A program made the translations under genes and the position numbers. Positions 1-11,245 of a stretch of DNA of 64,000 nucleotides are shown one piece after another. Position 1 is the stretch's first letter; each line of letters opens with the position of its first letter. The DNA lies in assembly GCA_000469685.2 (NCBI GenBank), contig LS997564.1, positions 42,931,740-42,995,739 on the forward strand, given 5' to 3'. The notes below the pieces were generated by a model. The model searched no databases and was not told where the DNA came from. It worked only from the letters and a program-made list of their open reading frames with translations. This stretch comes from Haemonchus contortus. Its lineage: Eukaryota; Nematoda; Chromadorea; Rhabditida; Trichostrongylidae.

Positions 1-775
1 GGAGCTCCGCCCACGTGGGGCGGAATGGGCGGTGCCAACAGTCAAACATCTTATTTTTGCTTCGAAAAGTCCAGACACCGGGGAAAAATGTTCAAAGGTG
101 GGGATGGGGTCAAGAAACCCGACGGTGGAGACCCAGGTGCTGTGGACGGAGCATTCTCAAAATGGGCGGTACTTTTCAGATTTATTCATAACTCGATTCA
201 ATTAAGGCGCAGAGGCCAGGAAAAAAAATAAAAAGAGTGAGCAGGGCCTTTTGCGTGCTGGGCATGCGTAAGCTTAGCGAGGCCCTGCCCACGGTGGGCG
301 GGGCGTGCGTTAAGGTGAAAGCTACTTTTCAAAAATGAGTGTAACTTTGTTCGGAAACGTTCTAGAATGCGGGAAAAAGTGGACAAAGGTAATGGAACAG
401 ATGTGGTCAAATTCCCGTAGTGTGCGGGGTTGGCACCAAAGTGGGCGGGGCTTAGATCAAAATTTATAACTCTATTCAGAAACGTTTTGGAATGCGGCAG
501 AAAGGTGGTAATGTGTAAAAGAAAAAATGTGGTCAAATCTCAGAAGTGGGCGGGGTTGACACTGAAGTGGGCGGAGCTTAAATGAAAAATCTATAACTCT
601 GTTCGAAAACTTTCTGGATTGCGGCAAAAAGGTGTCAATGTGTGAAAGAACAAATGTGGCCGAACCCTCGAAGTGGGCGGGGCTGGAACCATAGTGGGCG
701 GAGCTTAGATCAAAAATTTATAACTCTGTTCAGAAACGTTTTGGGTTGCGGGCAGAAAGTGGTAAGATGTAGGTG
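1..775. repeat. Degenerate tandem repeat array, about 125-bp unit
   Basis: Roughly four diverged units share a phrase 'gtgggcggggctta', then a 'tttataactctgttcagaaacg' -like stretch, then 'gaatgcgg..aaaggtggtaatgtg'. Units are easiest to see between 270 and 770. The same vocabulary (gcggggc core, 'cataactc' phrase) recurs at 58.4-59.6 kb, so this is one end of a dispersed satellite family. No coding capacity is supported; the short ORFs are by-products. Confidence 0.8.
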
Positions 776-1704
776 TACACATAGGTGTACAACTGGGGGA
801 TACCACTGAACTCTTTCAAAATTAGACTAAAAATTCTCTAGAAGTTACTTTAGACCTCATAAATTAAATTCTGCCATAACCGTGGCCACACAGGTGGGTA
901 CCCTGTAGAGATGTGTAGATCCCTACAAATACTCAAGGGTACGTTCTCTCAAAGTTAGTGTTTATGGCCCCACGCAGCCCGAACTGCACAGGGTTTCTTC
1001 GACTACATGGACTGCAGAGGTTTCTGATTTGCATACATCGGAGTACTCATCATGGCCACACACAGCCCCATTTCAGATCCCAAAAAGTGATATCCTTTAC
1101 AGAAGTGTCAAGGAAAAGGCTTAGATGATAAAGGTCCGTATTGAAAATCAGAAGCTCATATGGCTCCGTCCCTCATGACTAGAGCCCCTAGCGCACGCAA
1201 TGGCGTGCGTAGCCGCCTGGTTAATATATAAAGCAGAAGAACGAAAAGAAGTACCCATGATTTACAGGAGCAGCTCACCACAAATGTGTAAAGGCCGTAA
1301 CAGTAGGTATTCGGGCAGTTCCTTCTGACTTGCCAGATTGTCATGGTTCTCAGCAACAACATGATTTCCTCCTCCCTCAGAATCAGTGAAAGCGGGCAAT
1401 TAGCAGGTGGCTCTGTAGTTCGGGTGGGATATTGCCGGGGCTCACTGACAGTTCCAGTTTGGTTAATGGATGGCAGACTGTAAGGAGAGCAAAATATCTA
1501 CTAACGAAATCGACAGCTCTTATTTCCTTGAGAAGCCTTATTGGTCCGAAAGGAATCCGAATGCTCAGCACTCCTCATCATGACCGAACTTTGGACGGCT
1601 ACCTTCCTAAAATTGACGAGTTGATTATCACTAGTGACCGTTGTAGGCGGAACGCCTCTCTTGTTATTAGTATGTTGATTTCTATGCTCATCCAGTGCTT
1701 GTAG
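776..1704. other. Non-genic stretch with one dispersed repeat segment
   Basis: No convincing exon is visible. The segment 1163-1225, containing a short hairpin built on cgcacgc / gcgtgcg, recurs in direct orientation at 59590-59645, also downstream of the satellite family. The rest shows nothing I recognise. Confidence 0.5.
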
Positions 1705-2523
1705 TTGATGAGTGGTGACCATGAAACGGCATTGAAGAGCTTGATAGAATGCCAAAAAGACATAACAGACAGCTGTTCGATTCTGGAAAAGGCCGTTCTG
1801 TCCATTGCATTGGCCCAGACCTATTCGCTATCTGGCAACAAAAACGGTAGCTGTCTTTTTTTAACTAGTCGAGTTTCGAAAGTCAGTAGCAATCATTTAG
1901 AGCAATTGCAATACCTGAGCAAAGCTCGTGCGCAATGTCGTCAAGCTGGAGCGATTTTATTCGAAAAGTTTGTGTTGACGGAAATCGTGTTCTTCTATCA
2001 TGAGGTGAGCCTTACCAAATGATTGTGCCGTTATTGAAAGGTTTTTAAAAGTCTTGCTCCATGCATATGCTGGAACGCGCGGTTGTATCACGGTCAGGTC
2101 GTATGCGCATGCAGTTATTCCTGTTTCGTGGCCATAATAGTCACTGTAATCGGTAGTGGATTAGGGTTGTGTGTCGGGTGCATCACCTTTAAGATGGTGA
2201 ACGTGACCTCAATCGTGCATCCTGTGCCGTGGTTTATGCCCATCGTTCCGGATATCGCAGATTTCCCGCTATCCATCATTGAGGCGTTAATCTTTCAGAA
2301 GCCATTTTAAGTTCTCCCTGAATGATTTTTGTATTCGAAAACATCTTGTCGACTTTTATATGTGAAGAGTATTTATTGTTTAGAAGCGCGTGTAATCGAT
2401 AATCTGAGAACGAGACTGTAACTTTTTCAGCGTGGCGATATGGACGAACGTGACGATATCGCCTCAGAGTTCGCCGCCATCGACGATCGTTATGCCGGAC
2501 ATTTCGATTGGAAACTCGTCTGA
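1705..2523 (+). CDS. Probable 3' end of an unidentified TPR-like protein gene (partial)
   Basis: Two exon-like segments join in phase 0. The first is open up to 2004, where CAT GAG meets gtgagc. The second is 2431-2523, preceded by actttttcag and ending in TGA. The first reads as amphipathic helical pairs with alanine-rich faces (GDHETALKSLIEC, then SIALAQTYSLSGN, then FEKFVLTEIVFFYHE), a helix-turn-helix rhythm like tetratricopeptide repeats. The second adds an acidic tail ending DWKLV. Spacing of the helices is reminiscent of the C-terminal TPRs of cohesin-loader MAU2/SCC4, but this is only a resemblance. The start is not defined: upstream exons are unclear and the 35-bp gap before 1705 is too short for a confident intron. 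It may be a decayed copy. Confidence 0.35.
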
Positions 2524-3578
2524 CAGGATCCCTCAAAGGCTACGCCCGTGATTTGCTCATGGTCGAAGTCGTCCCTACCATGGCACTTCACTTCGTCTGT
2601 CCTTCCTCAGTAAGCGAAAGAGGGCAGTGGTCGAAGTAAGCTGATACATACGGCCAGTTCCAACACAGCCGTTCAAGTGTGGTAACTCGACCACAAGACA
2701 GTAAAGACCTCAGCTCACCATATCGACTTATTCTCATCTGGTCCATTTCCTCGTATTTCTGATGCATTTTCTTTGCAATTTGAATGGTCGTTTCGTCATA
2801 AACGGGCAAACAGCAGATTCTCATTCTTTTGAATTACGCAGAATTTCATTCTCTTGGATTACTTGTTCGGTTTTGAAATGTTGTCAATGCGGTGATATTT
2901 TGTTGAATTTGCGTTGATAACAATTATATTAAAAGCTTGACAGCTCTGTGATGGCGCTGGATTTCAAGGATCTTAACGACTACTTTTAATAATAGAGGGA
3001 AGTGGCTTATTTTGACTCAGTGGTGGTCGAGTCTGTGTTTCTGTCCTCCCAACATTTGATTGATCCTTTTTAAGAAATACCCCGTTTGACCTGAAAGGAA
3101 TCAATTTTTCGGAACAACTGGGAAAATGCGCTGAATTCAACCACAGCGAACATTAATCCAATCTGGTCTCGACGAAAATTTGAGAAGGGATAAAAGTATT
3201 ACTAAAACCGTAGGTAAGTGTTGTAACCCTTAATCCCTTATTTAAACGACTTAGTAATAATACCAAAGTTGCCACTTACCCGGTCCATTCGACAAGCTTT
3301 TCAGCCGCTACTGCGATGATTGGTCTCTTCCTATGCTGTTCAATTACCTTTTGGTTTTAGAGGATTATAAGCTTTTAAGAGAAATGAGGTCATAGCAAGC
3401 CAATTCACACTAGTGGTAATTCGTTATAATCTAATATTAATATTCACCTACTTACCAGAAACCAGTTGAAAAGTCGTAGGTAAACGGGGAAGGCCCTGTG
3501 GGTAAATCTATGACTCTGCGGTACTTTCCAGATTCTAGAACAAGGAATTACTCATCAAAGGACTATTAGCAAAAGGTA
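2524..3578. other. Intergenic stretch; one possible minus-strand exon
   Basis: On the minus strand 2824-2717 is open and reads as a lysine/methionine-rich helix (KKMHQKYEEMDQMRISRY) up to a GT donor (gtgagc). It has no recognisable family and no confirmed partner exon. The rest shows nothing identifiable. Confidence 0.25.
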
Positions 3579-3650
3579 AGGTTCCGGCGAGATTCGAACT
3601 CGCGTTACTGGATTCAAAGTCCAGGGTGTTAACCGCTACACTACGGAACC
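3579..3650 (-). tRNA. tRNA-Gln (anticodon UUG)
   Basis: Minus-strand cloverleaf of 72 nt without intron. A 7-bp acceptor stem (GGTTCCG / CGGAACC) carries a T discriminator. The D arm is GTGT/ACAC with an AGCGGTTA loop. The anticodon stem CTGGA/TCCAG encloses loop CTTTGAA, giving anticodon TTG. The T arm GCGAG/CTCGC has the canonical TTCGAAT loop. Internal A and B boxes are intact, so it should be transcribed by RNA polymerase III. It decodes CAA. Confidence 0.97.
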
Positions 3651-5235
3651 AACATGGGCGATTGCTCAACAGCCTTCCATCAGGTGGATGTCTCATCAAT
3701 CTTTGACCCTTCTCGTGGGCTATTTTTATCGGTGGTGGAATCCGGTGGTCACTCCTGCCACTCGTGGCTACATTTACAATGAGAAAACTTTAAGTTTAAA
3801 GCGATCAACCTAACTCTTACCATTTGAGCGCCTGCCATTGATCCTCCTACAAAACTAATTGACTGCTGGAGCAACTGAACCTTTGTCTAGATATGTTTTG
3901 CTCCTCAGATATCATCTGACTTAAACGAACCCCAAAGAAGTTGCTATTACGAGCTGTTGGGCCCTTAATCAAGCACTCAAAAATTCCGTTATTGCGACGT
4001 CGGATGGACGACTGATTGTTTGTTGGACGGCGAGTTGACTTTGGAAGGTTCTGAAGCCAGCAACTGCGATCTTTTCAGTTTGCTCCAGCATGCTATATAT
4101 CGTAGGGAGACACAAAAACTTCCTGAAATTCCCCACCTCACGGTAGGTTTGTTCTACTTTCCCTTTCTAGAAATAGTCGTCTTTAATAGTGCTACGTCTG
4201 TGGTCACACGGTTGAATGCGTCGCGTGTTTGGCGGGCGGATGTGACCTGAAGATGGACGGCGCACAGACGCGTCTTCCTTCTTTCACATATGTTTTGATC
4301 TTTTCAGCGTGCTACTTTCGTATTGGTTCCTTTTCGAAACTTGTGATTGTTTTTTCTTATGGAGCAGCCTTGGTAAGGAGGTTAGAAGGTTCTTTCGAGG
4401 CTGTACCAGTTGCTTTCTTCAGCAATCCCGATAAGCCAGAGGAATTTTGAAGTTAGCACAGGATATTATAGCTTAATTGAGAAGCTATCAAAGATCGACG
4501 GAAGCTAAGTGTTTTCCTGTCATTTGAGCGTAGTCGGGACCATGCCAATATAGGCCTTCAGCTGAAGTCATGCGCCTTAGAACTTTTGTTTTTCCTAGAT
4601 TTCGACTTTTTTTTTCTCTTTTTTTGGCTTCACACAAGTCTAGGAAGGAGATTGGGATCATTGGTTTATTCCTACAAAACGCTGTTTACCGCAAAACTGA
4701 AACGTGTTCATCACCTTGGCTAATGTTGCCACAAACCTATATTAAATTTGGAAATTTGATAAGCCTGCTGGCGGTAAATAAGTGTTCTTGGAATTATTCA
4801 CGAAACAAGTTCCGTACGATTTATCACCTTCCCATTATCTTCAACAGAATAGGGGCTGGTGCCGCGCGGTACGATGCAGGTATAGTTGGTTTGACTTTAT
4901 GGGAACGTCTCCCATTGAGATAGCTTGAAGAAATTTTTGAAAGTTGAGCACATATGCGGGAAAAGGGAAAGTGGAAAGTTTCCATCAACAGTCTCGACTC
5001 AGTGGTAGTTAAAATTAAGAAGAATGGTTGAAATAAGTTGATTTTATTTGTGTGATAGCGGCTTTGTAGACTTGTGAACATGAGCTAAACACGTGATATA
5101 GGTGTGAAGGGAATGAATAAAACGACTGAATTCACTTCTTACATATCTAGCGTCTCAGTGTCGTCCCTTTCCCTTTTCTCTTGTGTCTGGAAATCCTTCG
5201 TTAGTATTTTACAATGATTTGTCGTACTGGCTTGT
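3651..5235. other. Intergenic stretch with possible broken exons
   Basis: Short open segments flanked by splice-like sites occur, for example 4850-4921 (after 'ttcaacag', ending in TAG). A phrase near 3945-4030 reads SCWALNQALKNSVIATSDG and then runs into a stop. I cannot assign a family or assemble a gene; a decayed host gene is possible. Confidence 0.25.
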
Positions 5236-6763
5236 TATAATGGAACCGTTTATTGGATCGACTTTTCGAACAACTCGTCGTCTCCAAGCCACAAAAGAAA
5301 CCAAAATTCTGGGGTTACTCCAGCCTTCCAGTGGATTCTAAGAACAGCAAGGGGCCAATGATACACCATTGGCTATCGTGAGGTGAGAATAACGCGGTGA
5401 TCTAAGAGCCCACAAAAAGGAATGAATGGTAGAAGTTCGCGCGCCATGGCAATGCGCTCATTTCGATTGTTTAACTTAGGATTTCTCTCGCAGATGTACG
5501 GCGCTGTAGTCCAATTCTAGCACCGACCTCATTCCCGGCTAAGATTTTGTATTTAATATCAAAATGATAACCCTTGTGCTCTACCACTCGAAGCGTCGTA
5601 AGTGGGCCTCCCCGTCATCTACCAGCTGGATGTTCTTTGACGCGTAAGCCCAACATCCTTCCCGTCTCACCAATATGTGTCTCGTCACAGGCTGAATACT
5701 GAACTTGTTATGTCGTTCCTCACTGTGTGTAATCTCTTCTAAAAGGACAAATAACGCAGTTATCTGGCTATCCGCCGTGCCGCACGATCAAAAAGCCCAT
5801 AGCAGATTAAAAACACTGGGTATTCCGCTGGTAGATTCACCGAACAACATGATCAATGCATTGTCGGATCCCTGCGCTAATTTTGTCTGATGTAAATGGA
5901 AGCCGGAGATATACCATGTCCTCAAAATCCCGCTCCTCCCGTTCCAATTCGTCTGTTCACACTCCTGTAGCTGTTCTGTCCATGTTACGAACTTCTGCAC
6001 GTTTCACAGCCCAAGGGTGAGCGGGTATGCATGGAATAAGATGTTCTTTGAGCTGTTTCTTATACCACTTCACATTGTACCTTCTATTTGAGATGTTTAT
6101 CTGCGTATCAAATCATGAAGCCAGCTCTCGTGCGGAACCTCTCTCGTGAGTTTGATGTACCGTGACTGTCGGTTGTCGGGATTGAGGGTTGCTCGATGAT
6201 CGTACGCGCACGGCGGATAAATGCATTATTTGTCCGTTTCGTTTTCCTTTTGTCCGTTATTTGTCCAGAGGTGGCAGGCGTGGAAGGCCGTTCGTGCCGT
6301 TTGGTAGGTATTGAGTAAAAGAACATCAGGACTATGATTTTCATATAAAATGCAAGGTCCTAGCCGAGAATGAGATCGGTGCTAGAAAGATGTTGGAAGC
6401 GAGAGAAATCTTATGCTGAACAACCGAAATGAGTGCATTGCCACAATAAAACTTCTGCCATTCATCCTTTGTTGTGTTCACACCGCATAGGTCTTATCGC
6501 ATGGCAGTCGATGGTGTCTCATAGGTCCCTAATAGAATTTGACGAATCGAGTAGGACGGCAACGGTGGAACCGTAGAATTTTGGTTTCTTGGCCGGGATC
6601 TTTCGGTGTTTGAGTTTCTGGGAGTTGTTGTAACTAGTCAAGCGCGTTTGAGAGCTTGATCGAGTAAGCCACAGATCAGGAGCTTCGAACTTTTTTCTGG
6701 TCTTTGAAAACGACGAGTTGTTCGAAACGTGACCCAATAAACGGTTCCATCATAACAAACTGT
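5236..6763 (-). mobile_element. Decayed Penelope-like element with terminal inverted repeats
   Basis: The termini are inverted copies: 5236-5290 matches the reverse complement of about 6710-6763, including a shared cgaacaactcgtcgt block. Further inward matches around 5300-5335 and 6560-6595 are interrupted by an indel. On the minus strand, 5790-5560 translates with stops and frameshifts into a zinc-binding linker (NCVICP) followed by HIGETGR and RVKEH. These are the hallmarks of the GIY-YIG endonuclease domain of Penelope-like retroelements and align with the better copy at 12.1-12.8 kb. No reverse transcriptase core was found, so this is an internally deleted relic from a different family than the 11.7-13.1 kb copy. 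Confidence 0.7.
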
Positions 6764-6822
6764 AGGGCAAAGCGTTGTGAATCATTATGTGACTTGCCTA
6801 GGTTTCGAGCAGAACTTTGAAA

Positions 6823-9376
6823 ATGCCTGCTGAGGTAGAAGTGCCTCTGACTACATATGAGCGGCTCAGAAAATACGAGGTAGTGAAGAATTTATTCAAC
6901 ATGTCATACCTTGTTTTAATTGCTGTTAAATAGTGCAGAATAAGTGCTGAGTGCTTTTTTGTCAATACAGTGGGATTCTAGCAACAATTCTCGTCCGCAA
7001 TCCGCCACCCGGATTCCCCGGTCTGGTTCGATAAGGAACACAATGAAAAGTTAAAGAAGGATCTTCTGTGGGCAGCACCTTATGATGCTCGATTTCCGCA
7101 GGTATGTGCAGTTTATTAAGCGGAAAGTGTGCTGGTTTTCACACTGTAAGAAGGCAAGTGCTATTCGCGTTAATACAGTTTTGTTGCTTGGGTGAAAAAC
7201 TTCCCTCGAGTAAGACTATTTAATGACAAAATTCGCAGTTACCCTAACACCCGTTGAGTTGCTACGTTCTACTTCATTTTCATAAATATTCTCTCAAACT
7301 CTTTGTTGCTTGTCCAGCATTAAAACCACTTGTTTGCGACATTTTTGTTAACACCTGACAAATTGGTAAATACCATTTCATGTAAATTTTCGAATCCCTT
7401 ATCCTTTAAGCTATAGCGGCGGCTACAAGTACGAGGACCATCAAGGATCATATTGTGTTGAAGCTATGCGAAGCTATTTTTTGATTATGTCAATGTACTT
7501 AAAACTTTAGATTTTTTTTTTTGATCGGTGAAATGCCGAATTGAGTAATGTACAAAATAGGGTGGGCGAATGCTTATATTAATGTCGTTGAGCTTAACAA
7601 TGTACAGTTCCATTGCGGTTCTTCATAGCTTATGGTTTCTGTGAAATTCTAGTGCTATGTTTTGTCATGGTACAAATACTTACCTTTAAGAAGTCCCTGT
7701 TAATTCTGGCAAGGTTATGAAGTTGATGATTGAGTGGAAGATTTGGCTTCAGAGGGTTTTGAACTTGTGCTGCCGCTTTTTTGGCAATTGTTCTTATTCA
7801 CGTTTTACTCTACATTACTTGCCACCCCGTGAGCATTTTGTAGCATTTTTGGGCATGATTATAATTGACATTTTAATGTGAGATATTATGTTTGCTTTAT
7901 TAGATTAACTTTGTACCTACTAGGTCCGCAAGCAGCGTCAATGCTTCGCATATTACGTTGACTTCCATCGCTGTAACGAATTGATGGGTAAGGACTACAA
8001 GCCTTGCAAATTCTTCCAGAATGTGTATAAGGTTTGTTGAATTATTCTCTATTTGAACAACTGGATAAGACCATTAATTTGCCTTTTTTTGTCGCTTTCA
8101 CTTCTGTACCCCAATGCAATTGCATCATCCTTTTTTACTCATATATAATAAAAAGGAACCTATAGAACTGGATTCTTTCTTGTTAGTTCAAAACTGAGCA
8201 AGGGATGGATTCGGATAGGGATCCTAGCCCATTGTAGCTTATGTGTCTGTCTGTCTACATGGCTTTCAGGATGATGGAGTTTATAAAAGTAATAGGTGAC
8301 TCAATCAATGTCTCATATTTATTATAGGAATGGAATAGTTGTAAGCCATTTGGGACTCAAGGTATCTTATTTTTGGGAAGTTGGTTTAATTTTGGTCACG
8401 TAATTTGTCGCTTAAGATTTTGGGTACTATTCCACTATTACAACCCCAAAAACTCAAAATTTTAATTTTCGATGAAACTTCGCCTATAGGGGTAATCCGA
8501 TGCCCTGATAACGAATATGACCTTCATTTTCGGCGCTGGCGCCATTTGGCGCCAATTTGGCGCCAAGCGTGTTTTCACCAAATTTGCTGAAAACTTGCGT
8601 TTAGGGGTTATTTCAGGTCCTGGTAACGAATATAACATCCATTTCTGTGTCCTCAAACAACGAATAAAACTTTTATTGAGCTACATCGTCTCCCCCACAA
8701 CATGTATGCCTTGTCGTCGCGCCAAATAGCCTCATCGCGTAAAATGAATGTTATATTCGTTATCAGGACCTCAAATAACCCCTAAACGCAAGTTTTCAGC
8801 AAATTTGGTGAAAACACCCTTGGCGCCAAATTGGCGCCAAATGGCGCCAGCGCCAGAAGTGAAGGTCATATTCGTCATCAGGGCATCGGATTACCCCTAA
8901 AAACGAAGTTTCATCGAAAATTAAAATTTTGAGTTTTTGGGGTTGTAATAGTGGAATAGTACCAGATTTTGCAGTTGCTATATTGGACTTTGCATTCGAT
9001 GGATACAAAGTTTATTGACACAAATCTGGATTTTCAATGTCGCCTCAGGTATTGATAGGTGCGAGGGGGGACAGAGGAGATGGGAAATAGTTGGGGCTGA
9101 GAGGACAGGTTTCTACTCTTCTGAGTCATAGTAAACTGGTTGCTTGATCTGGATCAGCTTTCACTTCAAAATTGCTATTTCATCTAGTCTTTTGTTTAGT
9201 CGCTGCTAATTTTCTTGGCTTCGGTAAGTATGTGGTATCTATGTTTAAAAAGGTTTGTAGCTATAATTAATTTCTCGGTGAGTATTTATTTTTAGGATTT
9301 CTGCCCGAATTTCTGGATTGAGAAATGGGATGAGCTGATCGAAGAGGGTCGCTTCCCTGCGAAATTCGATCGCTAG
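6823..9376 (+). CDS. cox-6B: Cytochrome c oxidase subunit 6B (nuclear-encoded complex IV subunit)
   Basis: Four exons join without phase conflict: 6823-6879, 6982-7101, 7924-8031 and 9296-9376, giving 121 aa. All introns are phase 0 and acceptors are ctag/cttag-like. The protein is a twin CX9C/CX10C (CHCH) protein: C66-x9-C76 and C87-x10-C98, the spacing of COX6B. The family phrases AAPYDARFPQ, YVDFHRC and FWIEKWDELIEEGRFP are present. COX6B sits on the intermembrane-space face of cytochrome c oxidase and helps dimerise complex IV; import is expected by the MIA40 disulfide relay, with no cleavable presequence. The ATG at 6823 is the first in frame with the MPAEVEVP leader. The last intron (1.26 kb) carries a large foldback element. 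The next gene on the same strand encodes a complex I subunit. Identification is firm; exon 1 is the least certain part. Confidence 0.93.
8423..8963. repeat. Foldback (long inverted repeat) element in the last cox6B intron
   Basis: Arms 8423-8645 and 8741-8963 are inverted copies of about 223 bp with only scattered mismatches, separated by a spacer of about 95 bp. Each arm contains three closely spaced GGCGCC palindromes (tggcgccatttggcgccaa). There is no ORF in the spacer. It is a non-autonomous foldback/MITE-like insertion, and the intron transcript could form a long hairpin. Confidence 0.93.
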
Positions 9377-11245
9377 ATGAACGCGAGCACCTTATATAGT
9401 GTAGAATGGTCTTGAGATAAATGTACCTTGTGAACTGTGTGGTGTTTCTTCAAAAATGGTCAAAGGGCCATATATTTCTGTATTGTATCTCGTGTAGCTG
9501 ATAAACTGACAATTCTTACCCATATCATATTATACAGCTCCCTTGAAAATGTACTAAAGCAAAGCCTATGGATGGACTGTACGAGCTCCTTCGATTAATA
9601 TTGAAGGGAGGGTAAAATATATATTTGAAGCGCGGTTCTCGATAGTTTTGAGGTAACCTTTTTGAGTCGAGAAGCGGAAGTATTCTTTGGTAATAGTGCA
9701 GCAGTGGTGACGGAAGCAAGAAAATTCGCGGATTCTGGGAAAAAGCAGGCTCAAAGTAATGGAAATAGAGGTTGTACAAGTTTATCATGACGGAAATGAC
9801 ATGGAAGGTATACTTTTCGCTTATTGCAATTGCGCAGAGAGCGGACCACAGCGAGACAAAGCTGTCCAGTATTGCCTTTCGTTGTCGTTATGTGGTACGC
9901 TAGAGGCTTCTTAACCCTCTCCACTATCTAGGCTGCTTACAGACCTGCTAGCGCCACACATGGTATACGGGGTGGGGGGGGGGGGCATAGACCCATCCTA
10001 GGGTGATAACCCAGAAGCTATCTTATCCTGAATTGTGCCTTCAATAGAGAATACGATTGATAATTGGATGAATGATCCCCCTACCGATAAAAAATGCAGT
10101 ACTTGCGTTGCTTTGGTAATAAATGAGAATTGAGTTCAGGGATTCAGTAAATGAGAATTAAAGAAGGCTGAGTTCTTTTGAGTCAGAAGAAATTTGTCTT
10201 GAGCCGCAAATTTGAAAATTATTGCCCCTCGATTAGGTGAAGACGTTTTTAATGGTTTTGGTATATGCCTCTAGACGTTCATTTTTTTAGTCAACGATTA
10301 CAGCTAGTATCGCAAGATCGTTCCAGGATTTCCCGTAGAACAATAGCCTTTATGGATAAGTTTGCTGGATAGGACGCATTCGGGGTAGATGCTGCATGCT
10401 GTCGATGATTCAAGTTGGAAATGCCGAAGCAAAGGGAGTGCGTGAAGGGATGACTCCTGTATTGCGATTTGATCAGCAGATTTTGTTGTGATTTTTATTT
10501 TTTATCGCGTTTGGTATCGATGACCAGTCTTCTGTGTGCATGGTGTCTCGTGAAAGCTTTCAGCTTTGCTAATTATTTTATTTTTACCTCTCGTGTTTCA
10601 GAATTTAGCGTAGAAATGCCTCACGTAAGGTAAGCGTCCTAAGTTGCAGTACCGGTGGGTGTCTATTTTTCCCTGCTTTTTATTCTAGTTAGTGTTGACG
10701 TGTTTTGATTCTGAAATGAGTAAGAATAGTGGGAATGAAAACATCCGAGCACAACACGTCATCAGCATCAGCTGGAATATTGAGGAGGGAAAAGTTGACA
10801 CCTATGACGGAGATTCGAACGCTTGCTTCAAGGGCGACATTCCCAGGATCAAATTATGAAATAAGAAGGTTAAAAATAAGTGGCAAAGTAATAAACTCAC
10901 GCAGGACATCACGCACGCAGAAGATTGATACGGAACACAAAGAAAATTAAAGTCACGACAATATCTGTTGATGAAACTGCAAAACCGGAACCACCTCTTC
11001 ACTCACTCACTTTGTGGCAGCATCACGCAGCATGAGTAACTAACTAGGAACTATCGATTGACGATTACGCAGACTGGGGCAGCCTGCTGCTCCAATTGCA
11101 CAGGCTGCACCTACTGGGGCAGCAGTCTGCAGACTGATGCAGCGTGCTGCATTTACTTTGGATGCGGCATTACCAGATCTTTTTCGTGTCTATTGACGGC
11201 ATTGCCTTCAAAAAAAACTTTAAGTTACTGTTTTCCTGATGACAG
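9377..11245. other. cox6B-NDUFC2 intergenic region
   Basis: It contains a G-rich run (9968-9984) and no protein gene. Close to NDUFC2, a tgtttcag acceptor at about 10593-10600 precedes a short segment with an ATG and a gtaagc donor near 10630. This could be a 5' UTR exon spliced to the ag directly before the NDUFC2 ATG; the upstream ATG would then be out of frame. Confidence 0.4.
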
